Below the pieces are notes generated by a model. It saw nothing but the letters and a program-made list of their open reading frames with translations. It did not search any database and had not been told where the DNA came from. A stretch of 64,000 nucleotides of DNA. It comes from Campylobacter concisus (GTDB lineage Bacteria > Campylobacterota > Campylobacteria > Campylobacterales > Campylobacteraceae). This document shows positions 39,502 to 46,824 of the stretch, one piece after another. Location of the stretch: the NCBI GenBank assembly GCA_002092835.1, contig LVWL01000001.1, positions 1 to 64,000 of the forward strand, given 5' to 3'. Position 1 is the first letter of the stretch. The number at the start of each line of letters is the position of its first letter. The position numbers were made by a program, and so were the translations under genes.

Positions 39502-39923
39502 TAACTCTCCTTAAACTCTAAAATTTGATCCAAAGCCCTCATGCTATCGCTTATAGCGCAGGGGCAAATTTTCGCAAAGAGCCCTTTTTGCATTATCGCT
39601 TCAAGTTCATCCGGCTTGCTTAGATCATGCCCCAAGACCTCTTTGCAGATGCTAGATTTTTGCGTTTTAAAATATATCTCTTTAAAGCGCGCCAAATTTG
39701 CATTGTATTTTTCTTTATCATCGCCGTAAGCAAGCCCTAAAACTAGCACCGCCGCTAGATATGCGCCGCATACCGAGCCCTCCTGCATGCCACCTAAGAG
39801 CCCAAAACTAAGCTTCATAAGCTGCGCTTCGTCTGCTCCTAGATACCGCCCGTAGCGCGCTAAAATCATCTGCGCGCAGTTTTGCTCGGCAAATTTTTGC
39901 GCTATCTCTTCATTACTCATCAT
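39501..39923 (-). CDS. C_GCAxxG_C_C family protein
   Basis: A 140-residue helical protein of the redox-associated C_GCAxxG_C_C family. Seen here: QNCAQMIL, GLLGGMQEGSVCGAYLAAVL in place of the usual GCAxxG block, plus later Cys pairs (SSICKEV, ICPCAI). The first motif reads C-GAYLAA rather than C-GALxG. This family commonly occurs beside radical SAM and selenium/arsenic genes. No biochemical role is established. It is followed without a gap by the symporter. Confidence 0.75.
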   Translation of the reverse strand: MMSNEEIAQKFAEQNCAQMILARYGRYLGADEAQLMKLSFGLLGGMQEGSVCGAYLAAVLVLGLAYGDDKEKYNANLARFKEIYFKTQKSSICKEVLGHDLSKPDELEAIMQKGLFAKICPCAISDSMRALDQILEFKES

Positions 39924-39939
39924 TTTTTATCCTTTAAAT

Positions 39940-40875
39940 TTAGGCTAGTGTGCCGCAGCAGCTCGACCCAGCACCTGCTGTACAGGCGTAGCAGTAGTCT
40001 CGAAAGACAATCTGCCTACCAAGCTCGCCGCTTTTAGCTAGCTCAAATATATCCTTTGCGCCGTGCGCCTTAAGCCCCTGCATCTGGTTAAAATCGCAAT
40101 CATAAAGGGCTCCGTCATATCCAACTGAAATTTGCGCTCTACACATTATATTTTGTGCAGCATTTGGGTTAAAATTTGCTTCTAAAAGCTGCATATAGGG
40201 CTCAAATTTACCGCTTTTTTCAAGCGATCTTCTAAATCTGCCAATCGGCACGTTCGTGATTGTAAAAAGATGATTAAATTCCACACCAAAAGCGCTTTTT
40301 AGCTCTCTTTTGTAGTCCGCTTCAAGCCCAGCTTGATCGCCTGGCAAAAATGCACCGCCCGGGTTATAGACTAAATTTAGCACCAAATTTCCGCCCTTTC
40401 CGTATCCTAGTGCATTTAGCCTCTTTAGCGCCTCTATGGAGCCATCAAATACGCCTCGCCCGCGCATCTTATCGACGTTTTCTTCGGTGTAGCAAGGCAG
40501 ACTAGCGACTAGCTCCACGCCGTGATCTGCGTAAAATTTAGGTAGATCCTCGTAGCCATTTTCAAGTAGTATGGTCAAATTTGTTCGCACGATGATGTGA
40601 GGCGTGATCTTAGCGGCCTCATCGATAAACCAGCGAAAGTGCGCGTTCATCTCAGGTGCGCCGCCAGTGACGTCAAGAGTGCTAAATTTATGTGCGCTAA
40701 TAGCCTCCAAAACAGCCTGCAAAGTCTCCTTGCTCATCGTCTCCGTGCGCTTTGGCCCAGCCTCGACGTGGCAGTGCGAACAGGCGAGGTTGCATATCTT
40801 GCCTAGATTTACTTGGATAGTTGAAATTTTATCAGTATGCTTGATCTGCGGTGCTATACGCTCTGTGAAGTTCAT
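39940..40875 (-). CDS. arsS: ArsS-like radical SAM protein (arsenosugar-type, Cys form)
   Basis: A 311-residue radical SAM enzyme of the radical SAM/Cys-rich (selenodomain) family. The 4Fe-4S cluster motif is CNLACSHCH, followed by TLDVTGGAPEMN (SAM-binding GGxP). The C-terminal Cys-rich domain reads CRAQISVGYDGALYDCDFNQ, YCYACTAGAGSSCCG; in some relatives the position in this last motif is selenocysteine, here Cys. Characterised ArsS enzymes transfer a 5'-deoxyadenosyl group to dimethylarsenite in arsenosugar synthesis. No ArsM methyltransferase is present nearby, so the substrate here is open. It overlaps the Fe-S gene by 4 bp. Confidence 0.88.
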   Translation of the reverse strand: MNFTERIAPQIKHTDKISTIQVNLGKICNLACSHCHVEAGPKRTETMSKETLQAVLEAISAHKFSTLDVTGGAPEMNAHFRWFIDEAAKITPHIIVRTNLTILLENGYEDLPKFYADHGVELVASLPCYTEENVDKMRGRGVFDGSIEALKRLNALGYGKGGNLVLNLVYNPGGAFLPGDQAGLEADYKRELKSAFGVEFNHLFTITNVPIGRFRRSLEKSGKFEPYMQLLEANFNPNAAQNIMCRAQISVGYDGALYDCDFNQMQGLKAHGAKDIFELAKSGELGRQIVFRDYCYACTAGAGSSCCGTLA

Positions 40876-41849
40876 TTTCTACTCCTTTTATAAAATTTTA
40901 AACTAAGTACGTTTTTTAGATAAGCGGTGTTTGGCGCTTCGTTTACGCCGCTCATCACCGTGGCGAAGTGTTTTATGTTTTGCACGCCGTTTTTGGCGAA
41001 ATTTCCGCAGCAAGTGGCGCAGTAGGTGTAGAGATTTGGTAAATTTTTATCCTTGATGGCCTGCGGATATCCTGCGGCGATTTGCGGCTCGCTGCTTCTA
41101 GCAAGCCCGCCCAACCCACAGCAGTTTACATCCTTAAAGCTATTTTTGAAATTTGGCACGTACTTTTTAAAGGTCTCAAAAATAGGCTTGTGGATGCGCT
41201 CAGGGCAGGGATAAAAGATGTGTGCCTCCTCTGTGATCTCGCGGTTTAGGCCAAGCTCTTCAAATTTCTCGTATATGGTTTTTATCTTGACATCCACCTT
41301 ATCTTTTAAAAAATGGTAGCAGTTTGGACAGGCCAAAATGAGCGTCTCTACGCCCTTTGCGGTAAAAAGCTCGTTTAGATGTGCCTTTGTCTTGTCAAAA
41401 TTTGTATTTGCTTCAAAAAGGGGCTTGCCGCAGCAGTCTATACTAAAATCAACCCCTAAAGGCTCCAAAATTTCGATGATCTTTCGTGTAGTTTTAGGCA
41501 AAAAGCCTGGGAAATTGCAGCCAAAAAACATTAGCTCGCGGCTCTTTTTGGGCGAGTTGTTGGCGTAAAGATAGGGCGATTTTAAGAAATTTAGATAGCG
41601 AAACGGCTTTTTTATCTGCTCTCTGTGCTTTAGCGCGATCTCGTTGCCGCTGATGTCTTTTGGGCAGACCTTGTAGCACTCGTCGCACAAAAAGCAGCTA
41701 AATGCGAGATCTTTTCGCTTTGAAAAATCAAGCAAATTTATATCGTATTTGGTCAAAAACTCGCAGTGTTTCGTACACGCTCCGCACTCTATGCAAAGCT
41801 CTGGCGGGTTTTTAATAACTTTTTGCGATCTCATCAGCGCTAGCTCCAT
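40872..41849 (-). CDS. Fe-S oxidoreductase (two ferredoxin-type clusters plus CCG domain)
   Basis: A 325-residue protein with two 4Fe-4S motifs (CIECGACTKHC and CFLCDECYKVC) and CCG-type cysteine clusters (CCGKPLF, CPNCYHF, NCCGLGG, CATCCGN), like the heterodisulfide-reductase/glycolate-oxidase iron-sulfur subunits. It probably carries electrons or performs thiol redox chemistry for the radical SAM enzyme with which it overlaps by 4 bp. It overlaps the upstream glycosyltransferase by about 38 bp if the Met at 41849 is used; a later start at MRSQKVIK is possible. Confidence 0.82.
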   Translation of the reverse strand: MELALMRSQKVIKNPPELCIECGACTKHCEFLTKYDINLLDFSKRKDLAFSCFLCDECYKVCPKDISGNEIALKHREQIKKPFRYLNFLKSPYLYANNSPKKSRELMFFGCNFPGFLPKTTRKIIEILEPLGVDFSIDCCGKPLFEANTNFDKTKAHLNELFTAKGVETLILACPNCYHFLKDKVDVKIKTIYEKFEELGLNREITEEAHIFYPCPERIHKPIFETFKKYVPNFKNSFKDVNCCGLGGLARSSEPQIAAGYPQAIKDKNLPNLYTYCATCCGNFAKNGVQNIKHFATVMSGVNEAPNTAYLKNVLSLKFYKRSRK

Positions 41850-42516
41850 TTCTAAATTTATACTGCAAAATTTGCATTTTTATGAGTGTTTTTATGACAC
41901 CCTCGCACCTAAATTTACGCGCATTTGTCACTATATTTTGTCCTAGCTGAGAAAATTTCACACCAGATCTTTTTAGCTTCATGCTTAGTTTATAATCCTC
42001 CATAATAGCTAAATTTTCAAAGCCGCCAACTGCGTCAAAAAGGCTTTTTCGTATAAAAATCCCCTGATCGCCGAACGCGATATTTCTAAGCTTTACGCGT
42101 AAATTTGAGCAAAGCGCGATCAAATTTAAAAGCACTCCGCTCTCATCAAATTTAAGCCTAAAGCAGCCAGCCTTGCAGCGATCAAGCGCCCTCTCAGCGG
42201 CCAGAATCGCCCTCTCATCGCAAAACGCGCTATCAGCGTGCAAAAAGAGAAGCTTCTCAAATTTAGCTACGCTCGCCCCAGCGTCTAGCTGCGTGCCTCT
42301 GCCTTTTTTGCAAGGTAAAATTTTAAATCTCTCAGGCGTGAAAATTTTGTTCAAATTTAGTGCTAAATCAAAATTTTTGCTCTCATAGAAATTTGGCTCG
42401 CTAGCATCAGCAAATATCACTTCAAATTCACCTTTTTGAGCTGCCAAAAGAGCACAAAAACGCTCCAAATTTTCGCACGGCTCGTTATAGATCGGCGTTA
42501 TTACCGAGATCGCCAC
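41812..42516 (-). CDS. GT2-type glycosyltransferase, rSAM/selenodomain-associated transferase 2 (TIGR04283-like)
   Basis: A 234-residue GT-A fold enzyme: ISVITPIYNEPCENL, FEVIFADASEPN, KGRGTQLDAGASVA, LFLHADSAF (DxD equivalent), FGDQGIFIRKSLFDAVGGF and MEDYKLSMKLKRSG. These match the family called transferase 2, rSAM/selenodomain-associated, regularly found with ArsS-type radical SAM genes. It probably transfers a sugar to the arsenic- or other heteroatom-containing nucleoside product. Overlaps both neighbours. Confidence 0.87.
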   Translation of the reverse strand: MAISVITPIYNEPCENLERFCALLAAQKGEFEVIFADASEPNFYESKNFDLALNLNKIFTPERFKILPCKKGRGTQLDAGASVAKFEKLLFLHADSAFCDERAILAAERALDRCKAGCFRLKFDESGVLLNLIALCSNLRVKLRNIAFGDQGIFIRKSLFDAVGGFENLAIMEDYKLSMKLKRSGVKFSQLGQNIVTNARKFRCEGVIKTLIKMQILQYKFRNGASADEIAKSY

Positions 42517-43174
42517 GTTTTGCTCTTATCTTTTTTGCGCCCCAGCTAGAAAGTACCACAAGCGCCGCCATCAAAACGCAGGCTATGATAAAGCCGTTTG
42601 AGCGCATATCAAGGGCTTTTTCACCCAAATTTACCATTATAAAAGTTGCCGGCACGATGCCTACAAAGGTCGCCACCACGTAGTCGCGCAGGCTCACGTT
42701 CATCACGCCACATGCGTAGTTTAGGGCATTATACGGCACTAGCGGCATTAGGCGAAGGATCAAAATCAGGCTAAATTTACCGCCAGGCTCGCCAAGTGTT
42801 TTTAAAATTTTGCTCTTTGAGTTTTGCGTGAAGTCGCTAACGGCGCGAAATCCCAAAAATCTTGCGATATAAAACATCAAAACGGAATTTATCATCGCGC
42901 CTATTATGGTGTATAAACTGCCGGCAAATAGCCCAAATACCGCACCTGCAACGACAGCCAAAACCGGCACTGGAAACAAAAATATCGGCAAGATAGCAAA
43001 GCATAGGACATAGATCATTGGAGCAAATAGTACATGCTCGCCGATGAGCTCACGAAGCTCGCTAACGCCGATCTTTTGCATCAAAAATACAGCCACGAGC
43101 ATGATCGCAGCGATGATAGCAAATTTAAGCAGCCTTGTTTGCTTCAAGCTGCGCCTTTTTAGCCTTTTTATCAT
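42485..43174 (-). CDS. TVP38/TMEM64 (VTT-domain) membrane protein 1
   Basis: A 229-residue integral membrane protein of the DedA-like VTT family: LRELIGEHVLFAPMIYVLCF, VLAVVAGAVFGLFAGSLYT, NSVLMFYIARFLG, LILRLMPLVPYNALNYACG and a C-terminal helix. The F/Y-x-x-R and G-x-x-x-G-hairpin features are intact. Paralogue of the next gene, with which it overlaps by 50 bp. Two TVP38 genes are common partners of rSAM/selenodomain clusters; the transported or flipped molecule is unknown. Confidence 0.85.
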   Translation of the reverse strand: MIKRLKRRSLKQTRLLKFAIIAAIMLVAVFLMQKIGVSELRELIGEHVLFAPMIYVLCFAILPIFLFPVPVLAVVAGAVFGLFAGSLYTIIGAMINSVLMFYIARFLGFRAVSDFTQNSKSKILKTLGEPGGKFSLILILRLMPLVPYNALNYACGVMNVSLRDYVVATFVGIVPATFIMVNLGEKALDMRSNGFIIACVLMAALVVLSSWGAKKIRAKRGDLGNNADL

Positions 43175-43835
43175 CTAAAATTTTCTTTGCGACGTAGGCT
43201 ACGATCGAGAAGGCAAATAGTATAGTAAGACCCACAAATAAAATTTTACCACCGCCCATCAAACTGCCGCCAAAATACGAATATACAATCGTCGCAGGAA
43301 GCTGGCCGATACCAGTCGCCCAGAAAAATCCCCAAAATCTCATCGATGTAAGCCCTGCTGCGTAGCTTACTAGATCAAAGCTCACAAACGGCAGCAAACG
43401 GCAGACGATGATCGTGTGCTTGCCAAATCTCGTGAAAAACTCGTCCGTAGCTGCAAGCGCCTTTTTGCCAGTTAGCTTTTCAACGACGTCGCGACCTAAA
43501 ATGCGTGCTATGTAAAAGCAAAGCGCAGCGCCCACCATAGCCGAGCTCCACGATAGCACAGCGCCCCAGACCCAGCCAAATATCATCGCATTTGAAAGCG
43601 TGATGAGAAAAGCAGGTACTGGCGCCATGATACTTTGAAGCACCATCAAAAAAAAGCTCACGCAAGCTGCCGTAGTCTTGTCAAAGCTTTGCAAATATGC
43701 ATAGACTTCATTTAGGTCAAATTTGCTAAGCATCACGACTGAGTCGGTGATCTGCTTGTTTACCGCAGGGATAAAAAAGTATGCCAACGCGACTATCGCG
43801 ACGGCGACTAGGAGAAAAATTTGGGATTTTTTCAT
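43125..43835 (-). CDS. TVP38/TMEM64 (VTT-domain) membrane protein 2
   Basis: A 236-residue paralogue: N-terminal helix (IFLLVAVAIVALAYFFIPAV), QSIMAPVPAFLITLSNAMIF, VGAALCFYIARILGRD, VCRLLPFVSFDLVSYAAGLT, TGIGQLPATIVYSYFGGSL. The C-terminal AKKILDDKKAKKAQL is basic and cytoplasmic. It overlaps the upstream fusion gene by 4 bp. Likely works with the first TVP38 protein. Confidence 0.85.
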   Translation of the reverse strand: MKKSQIFLLVAVAIVALAYFFIPAVNKQITDSVVMLSKFDLNEVYAYLQSFDKTTAACVSFFLMVLQSIMAPVPAFLITLSNAMIFGWVWGAVLSWSSAMVGAALCFYIARILGRDVVEKLTGKKALAATDEFFTRFGKHTIIVCRLLPFVSFDLVSYAAGLTSMRFWGFFWATGIGQLPATIVYSYFGGSLMGGGKILFVGLTILFAFSIVAYVAKKILDDKKAKKAQLEANKAA

Positions 43836-45343
43836 CTAAATTCCTTAAAATATTGTTGTAAATTCGACAAAAACTTGTCGCTAAGATAGGCTTTTATCTT
43901 GTTAAAAGTGTATTCGTTTTTAATGGCTCTAGCACCGTTATACTCGATAAATGCCATCGCGCACCAGCTTGTTCCTCGCAAGCAAGTCATCGTAAAATAC
44001 TCTTTAAATTTTCGCCTATCTATCATTTTTTTCGAGTAGTTTTCATATAAATTTATAAATTTTTCTATCTCATCAGCACTAAATATCACGTCCGTCTTCC
44101 AAAACGTGGTCGTTGGCACACTAAAATGTGCCAGATCTTGCTCACGCTCGCCAATTATCGGCTTTTCCCAGTCGATGATGTATGAGCTCTCTTTACCGAT
44201 GATGAAATTTGAAGAGTTTAGCTCGGTATTTATGATACAAGGCTCCTCTATCTCGCGCTCAAGGTCAAATTTCTTTGCTATTTTTAAGAAAAATTCGATC
44301 ATCTCAGCGGTTTTTGGCTGGGCTAAATTTGAGTCAAGATAGATGTTAGCCATCTTTTCGCACTCTTCAAACATCGCTTTTAATGGCTTTTGCGCAGTGA
44401 TTAGGCTGTGATTTGACGGGATCTTGACTGTGTGCACGCTAGCTAGCAAACTAGCTGCCGTCTCAAGATCGCTCTCGTATCTTAGCGCGCGCCCTTTTAA
44501 AAACTCCATACTCATCGCCCCTCGCGGTAAAAGCGGGCTTGGCTCGTAGTACTCTAACGGCGCTGGCGTGACCTTTGAGCTTTGTAAAATTTTAAGCGCA
44601 TCAAATTCATATTTTATTTGATTTTCAAGCGCCATTTGCGACTTTGTATTTATGCGAAATACCTTTTGTCCGCCTTTGCGAAATTTGTAGTTTATGTTGT
44701 ATTCGCCGCTAGCAAGGGGTTTTATAGCGCTTGGTCGCACGCCCAAGACGTAAGCGAAAATGTCCTCTTTCGTATCGATGTCGCGAAGCGGTTTAAATTT
44801 GACGTAGCTTAAATTTAGCTCTTCAAATTTAGCGCAAACTCCATCGCATACGCTCTGCCTTAAAGAATAATCGCTTGAGAAAATCTCATCTCTTAGGCTG
44901 GCGCTTCTTAGAGCGATCGCGCAGTATCCGCCGTCAAGCGTAGGGGCGATAGCGGCGTCGTTTTTGCTAAGTGCTTTAAAATAGCTATTAAAGCCTTGGG
45001 TAGTGAAATTTACAATGTCGCTGCCGATTAGTAAAATTTGCTCATATCCAAGCGTCTTTACATGTTTAAAGGCATTAAGCATTCGCTCGCTTAGTGAGCC
45101 TCCTCTTTGAGGGATAAACTCATACTTTTCGCCCAAAATTTGCTCTAAAATTTTAGCCTTATCGCTTGGCGTAAAAAAGATGAAAATTTTGACGTTTTTT
45201 AGCTTTTGAAGCTTGGAGTTTATATCTTTTAGTAAAAATTTATGCAAATTTGCCGCTTGTTGTGGCGTCAAAAAGTCAAGCAGCCTGGTTTTAGTCTTGC
45301 CAGCGATCGGAGCTCTGGTAAAAAGTATCAGCGCTTTTTTCAA
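43832..45343 (-). CDS. Fusion of rSAM/selenodomain-associated transferase 1 (TIGR04282-like) and an aminoglycoside/choline-kinase-like domain
   Basis: A 503-residue two-domain protein. Residues 1-200 form a GT-A nucleotidyl/glycosyltransferase of the transferase 1 family: LILFTRAPIAGKTKTRLL, LIGSDIVNF, DAAIAPTLDGGYCAIAL, RDIDTKEDI. Residues 205-503 form an APH/choline-kinase-like domain: IKPLASGEYNINYKFR (nucleotide loop), VFRINTKSQ (Lys/Arg region), AMSMEFLKGR hinge, and YIIDWEKP (metal-binding Asp). The catalytic loop reads INTELNSSNF where H-x-D-x-x-x-x-N is usual, so the His and the Asp base are replaced. The fusion implies sequential steps on one substrate. Frame intact. Confidence 0.82.
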   Translation of the reverse strand: MKKALILFTRAPIAGKTKTRLLDFLTPQQAANLHKFLLKDINSKLQKLKNVKIFIFFTPSDKAKILEQILGEKYEFIPQRGGSLSERMLNAFKHVKTLGYEQILLIGSDIVNFTTQGFNSYFKALSKNDAAIAPTLDGGYCAIALRSASLRDEIFSSDYSLRQSVCDGVCAKFEELNLSYVKFKPLRDIDTKEDIFAYVLGVRPSAIKPLASGEYNINYKFRKGGQKVFRINTKSQMALENQIKYEFDALKILQSSKVTPAPLEYYEPSPLLPRGAMSMEFLKGRALRYESDLETAASLLASVHTVKIPSNHSLITAQKPLKAMFEECEKMANIYLDSNLAQPKTAEMIEFFLKIAKKFDLEREIEEPCIINTELNSSNFIIGKESSYIIDWEKPIIGEREQDLAHFSVPTTTFWKTDVIFSADEIEKFINLYENYSKKMIDRRKFKEYFTMTCLRGTSWCAMAFIEYNGARAIKNEYTFNKIKAYLSDKFLSNLQQYFKEFR

Positions 45344-45717
45344 ATTTTACCCTTTGTGGCGGTAAATTTAAATAGAAAAAAGATATTTAGAAAGGTTAAA
45401 ATTCCCAAAAATAGGTATTTCACTTGAGCTAGAGTTAAAATTTCTAAATAGCTCTCTTTGATGAGATAAAAGAGTAGCTCTTGCTTGCCAAGCCAAAGTG
45501 TGACTAAAAATAGCAAACTTTGGCTAAAAATTAGCGCAAAAACAGCCGTGCGCTTTTGAAAGAGCCCATAAAGTAGCCCCGCTACGAAAAATCCAGCCAC
45601 GATATAGCGGTTGTGCACGCGCATCTCGAGCCAAACTGATAGCGAGACTAAAAGCGCCGCGCTAAGCCCTAAAAGCAAAGCGCAAAACGCGTAATACAAG
45701 GCTCTAAAAGCTTGCAT
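45340..45717 (-). CDS. Small membrane protein of the rSAM operon
   Basis: A 125-residue hydrophobic protein with about four membrane segments (ALYYAFCALLLGLSAALLVSL, YIVAGFFVAGLLYGLF, VFALIFSQSLLFLVTLWL, VKYLFLGILTFLNIFFLF). I do not recognise a family. It overlaps the fusion gene by 4 bp and shares a base with the YdjY-type gene, so it is a true operon member. Confidence 0.7.
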   Translation of the reverse strand: MQAFRALYYAFCALLLGLSAALLVSLSVWLEMRVHNRYIVAGFFVAGLLYGLFQKRTAVFALIFSQSLLFLVTLWLGKQELLFYLIKESYLEILTLAQVKYLFLGILTFLNIFFLFKFTATKGKI

Positions 45718-46355
45718 CAGTTTGCAACCCTAAAGCTTATAGCTACAAATGTGCCATCAGGCGGTAAAACGTCTTTGTTGCCGTGAAATACGACTTCGTT
45801 GCGTTTTTCAACTGCGCCGTGAGTGTAGGTGTGGTTTGAGATGATGCCGACTGAGCAGCTATCTAGGCAAGCGATGCAGCCTGTGTTAAAGCTCTTTGCG
45901 GTCGCTTCGTTGCCGCCAAAACGCATGTCGATTTGTTTGCCGTTACTATCTGTGATGACTTCGTTGATGTCGTAGCTTTTTGGTGCGCCGTTCCATGTTA
46001 CTTCGATCTTGATCTTGTCGCCTTCGACGTGTGTTTCAGGGCCATTTTTTAGAGTCATATTGTTGCCTGGTTTGGCGCCTATTTTTTTCATAGCTTGGTA
46101 GAAATCGTTTTGATTTGCAAGTGCGATAAACACAGGCTTATCGCCAAATCTTCCATCTTTGAAAACTACTGCGTGGCGAGTGTTTTCAGTAAAATACTTG
46201 CCATTTACCTTGGCTAAAACAGTGATAGTTTTGGCGCTTTCATCTACTACCATCGGATTTTGAGCGCTTACTACGCCAACTTGATCGTCGCTAGCTTGAA
46301 CGCTTGCGGTAAAAAACAGACTAAAAATAGCCATAAAAATAGCTTTTTTAAACAT
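45717..46355 (-). CDS. YdjY-domain periplasmic protein with a Cys cluster
   Basis: A 212-residue exported protein (signal MFKKAIFMAIFSLFFTASVQA). The body resembles YdjY-like domains (ITVLAKVNGKYFTENTRHAVVFKDG), with a C-terminal GCIACLDSCSVGIISNHTY that could bind a metal or Fe-S cluster, and VVFHGNKDVLPPDGTFV at the end. First gene of the minus-strand operon ending at 37203. Its TGA/ATG overlap with the next gene ties it to the operon. Confidence 0.75.
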   Translation of the reverse strand: MFKKAIFMAIFSLFFTASVQASDDQVGVVSAQNPMVVDESAKTITVLAKVNGKYFTENTRHAVVFKDGRFGDKPVFIALANQNDFYQAMKKIGAKPGNNMTLKNGPETHVEGDKIKIEVTWNGAPKSYDINEVITDSNGKQIDMRFGGNEATAKSFNTGCIACLDSCSVGIISNHTYTHGAVEKRNEVVFHGNKDVLPPDGTFVAISFRVAN

Positions 46356-46425
46356 ATTAGTGCCTTTCTGTGAAGAAAATTTGAAATTTGATTTACGAAA
46401 ACTTTAGAGAATTTGTAAATGTTGC

Positions 46426-46461
46426 AGGCGAACCTCGCCTAAAAAATATTTTTGAATTATA
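46426..46461 (-). promoter_or_regulatory. Promoter -10 box and leader hairpin of the rSAM operon
   Basis: TATAAT reads on the minus strand at 46456-46461. Just downstream lies a perfect 6-bp hairpin (AGGCGA-GGT-TCGCCT, 46426-46440), about 70 nt before the YdjY ATG. The hairpin would lie near the transcript's 5' end or act as an operator. Confidence 0.45.
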
Positions 46462-46675
46462 TTTTGTTTAAAATAAAAAATTGTTTAAATGACATTTTGT
46501 TCATAATGTGCAAAAATTGGTATTTTTCATTGTTTTAGAAGTGTAAATGAGATATAATTTTGGGATTTTTAAGAGGCTGTCCCACTTTGGTAACTAAGTG
46601 TTCCACTCTTAAAGGAAATTTTAAAGAAAGGGAAAGAACAAAAGCATCACTGCTAGTGCCTAAAATAGGGTGTTT

Positions 46676-46720
46676 TGGTGTCACGTGGGAGACTTGAACT
46701 CCCGACCTCCGGCTTATGAG
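46676..46720 (-). repeat. 3' fragment of tRNA-Met (CAT): attachment site 2
   Basis: Same 45-nt tRNA-Met 3' segment as at 22916-22960, differing at two positions in the acceptor stem (GTCACGT versus ATCACGG on the plus strand). T-arm and anticodon loop are identical. Again the 5' half of a tRNA is missing. The second integrase starts 105 bp to the right. Confidence 0.8.
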
Positions 46721-46824
46721 GATTTTTTATATGAGCTCCTGAAAGCCTGAAATACGCACTTTAGACGATTTTTACTTAGTAGTTACATAAAACTGTTCCA
46801 TTTTTGACCGGTTGGCTATTAAAT

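Noticed and set aside
39940-40875. Possible selenocysteine codon in the ArsS-like gene
   Set aside because: The C-terminal motif has two ordinary Cys codons and there is no in-frame TGA, so no Sec insertion is needed.
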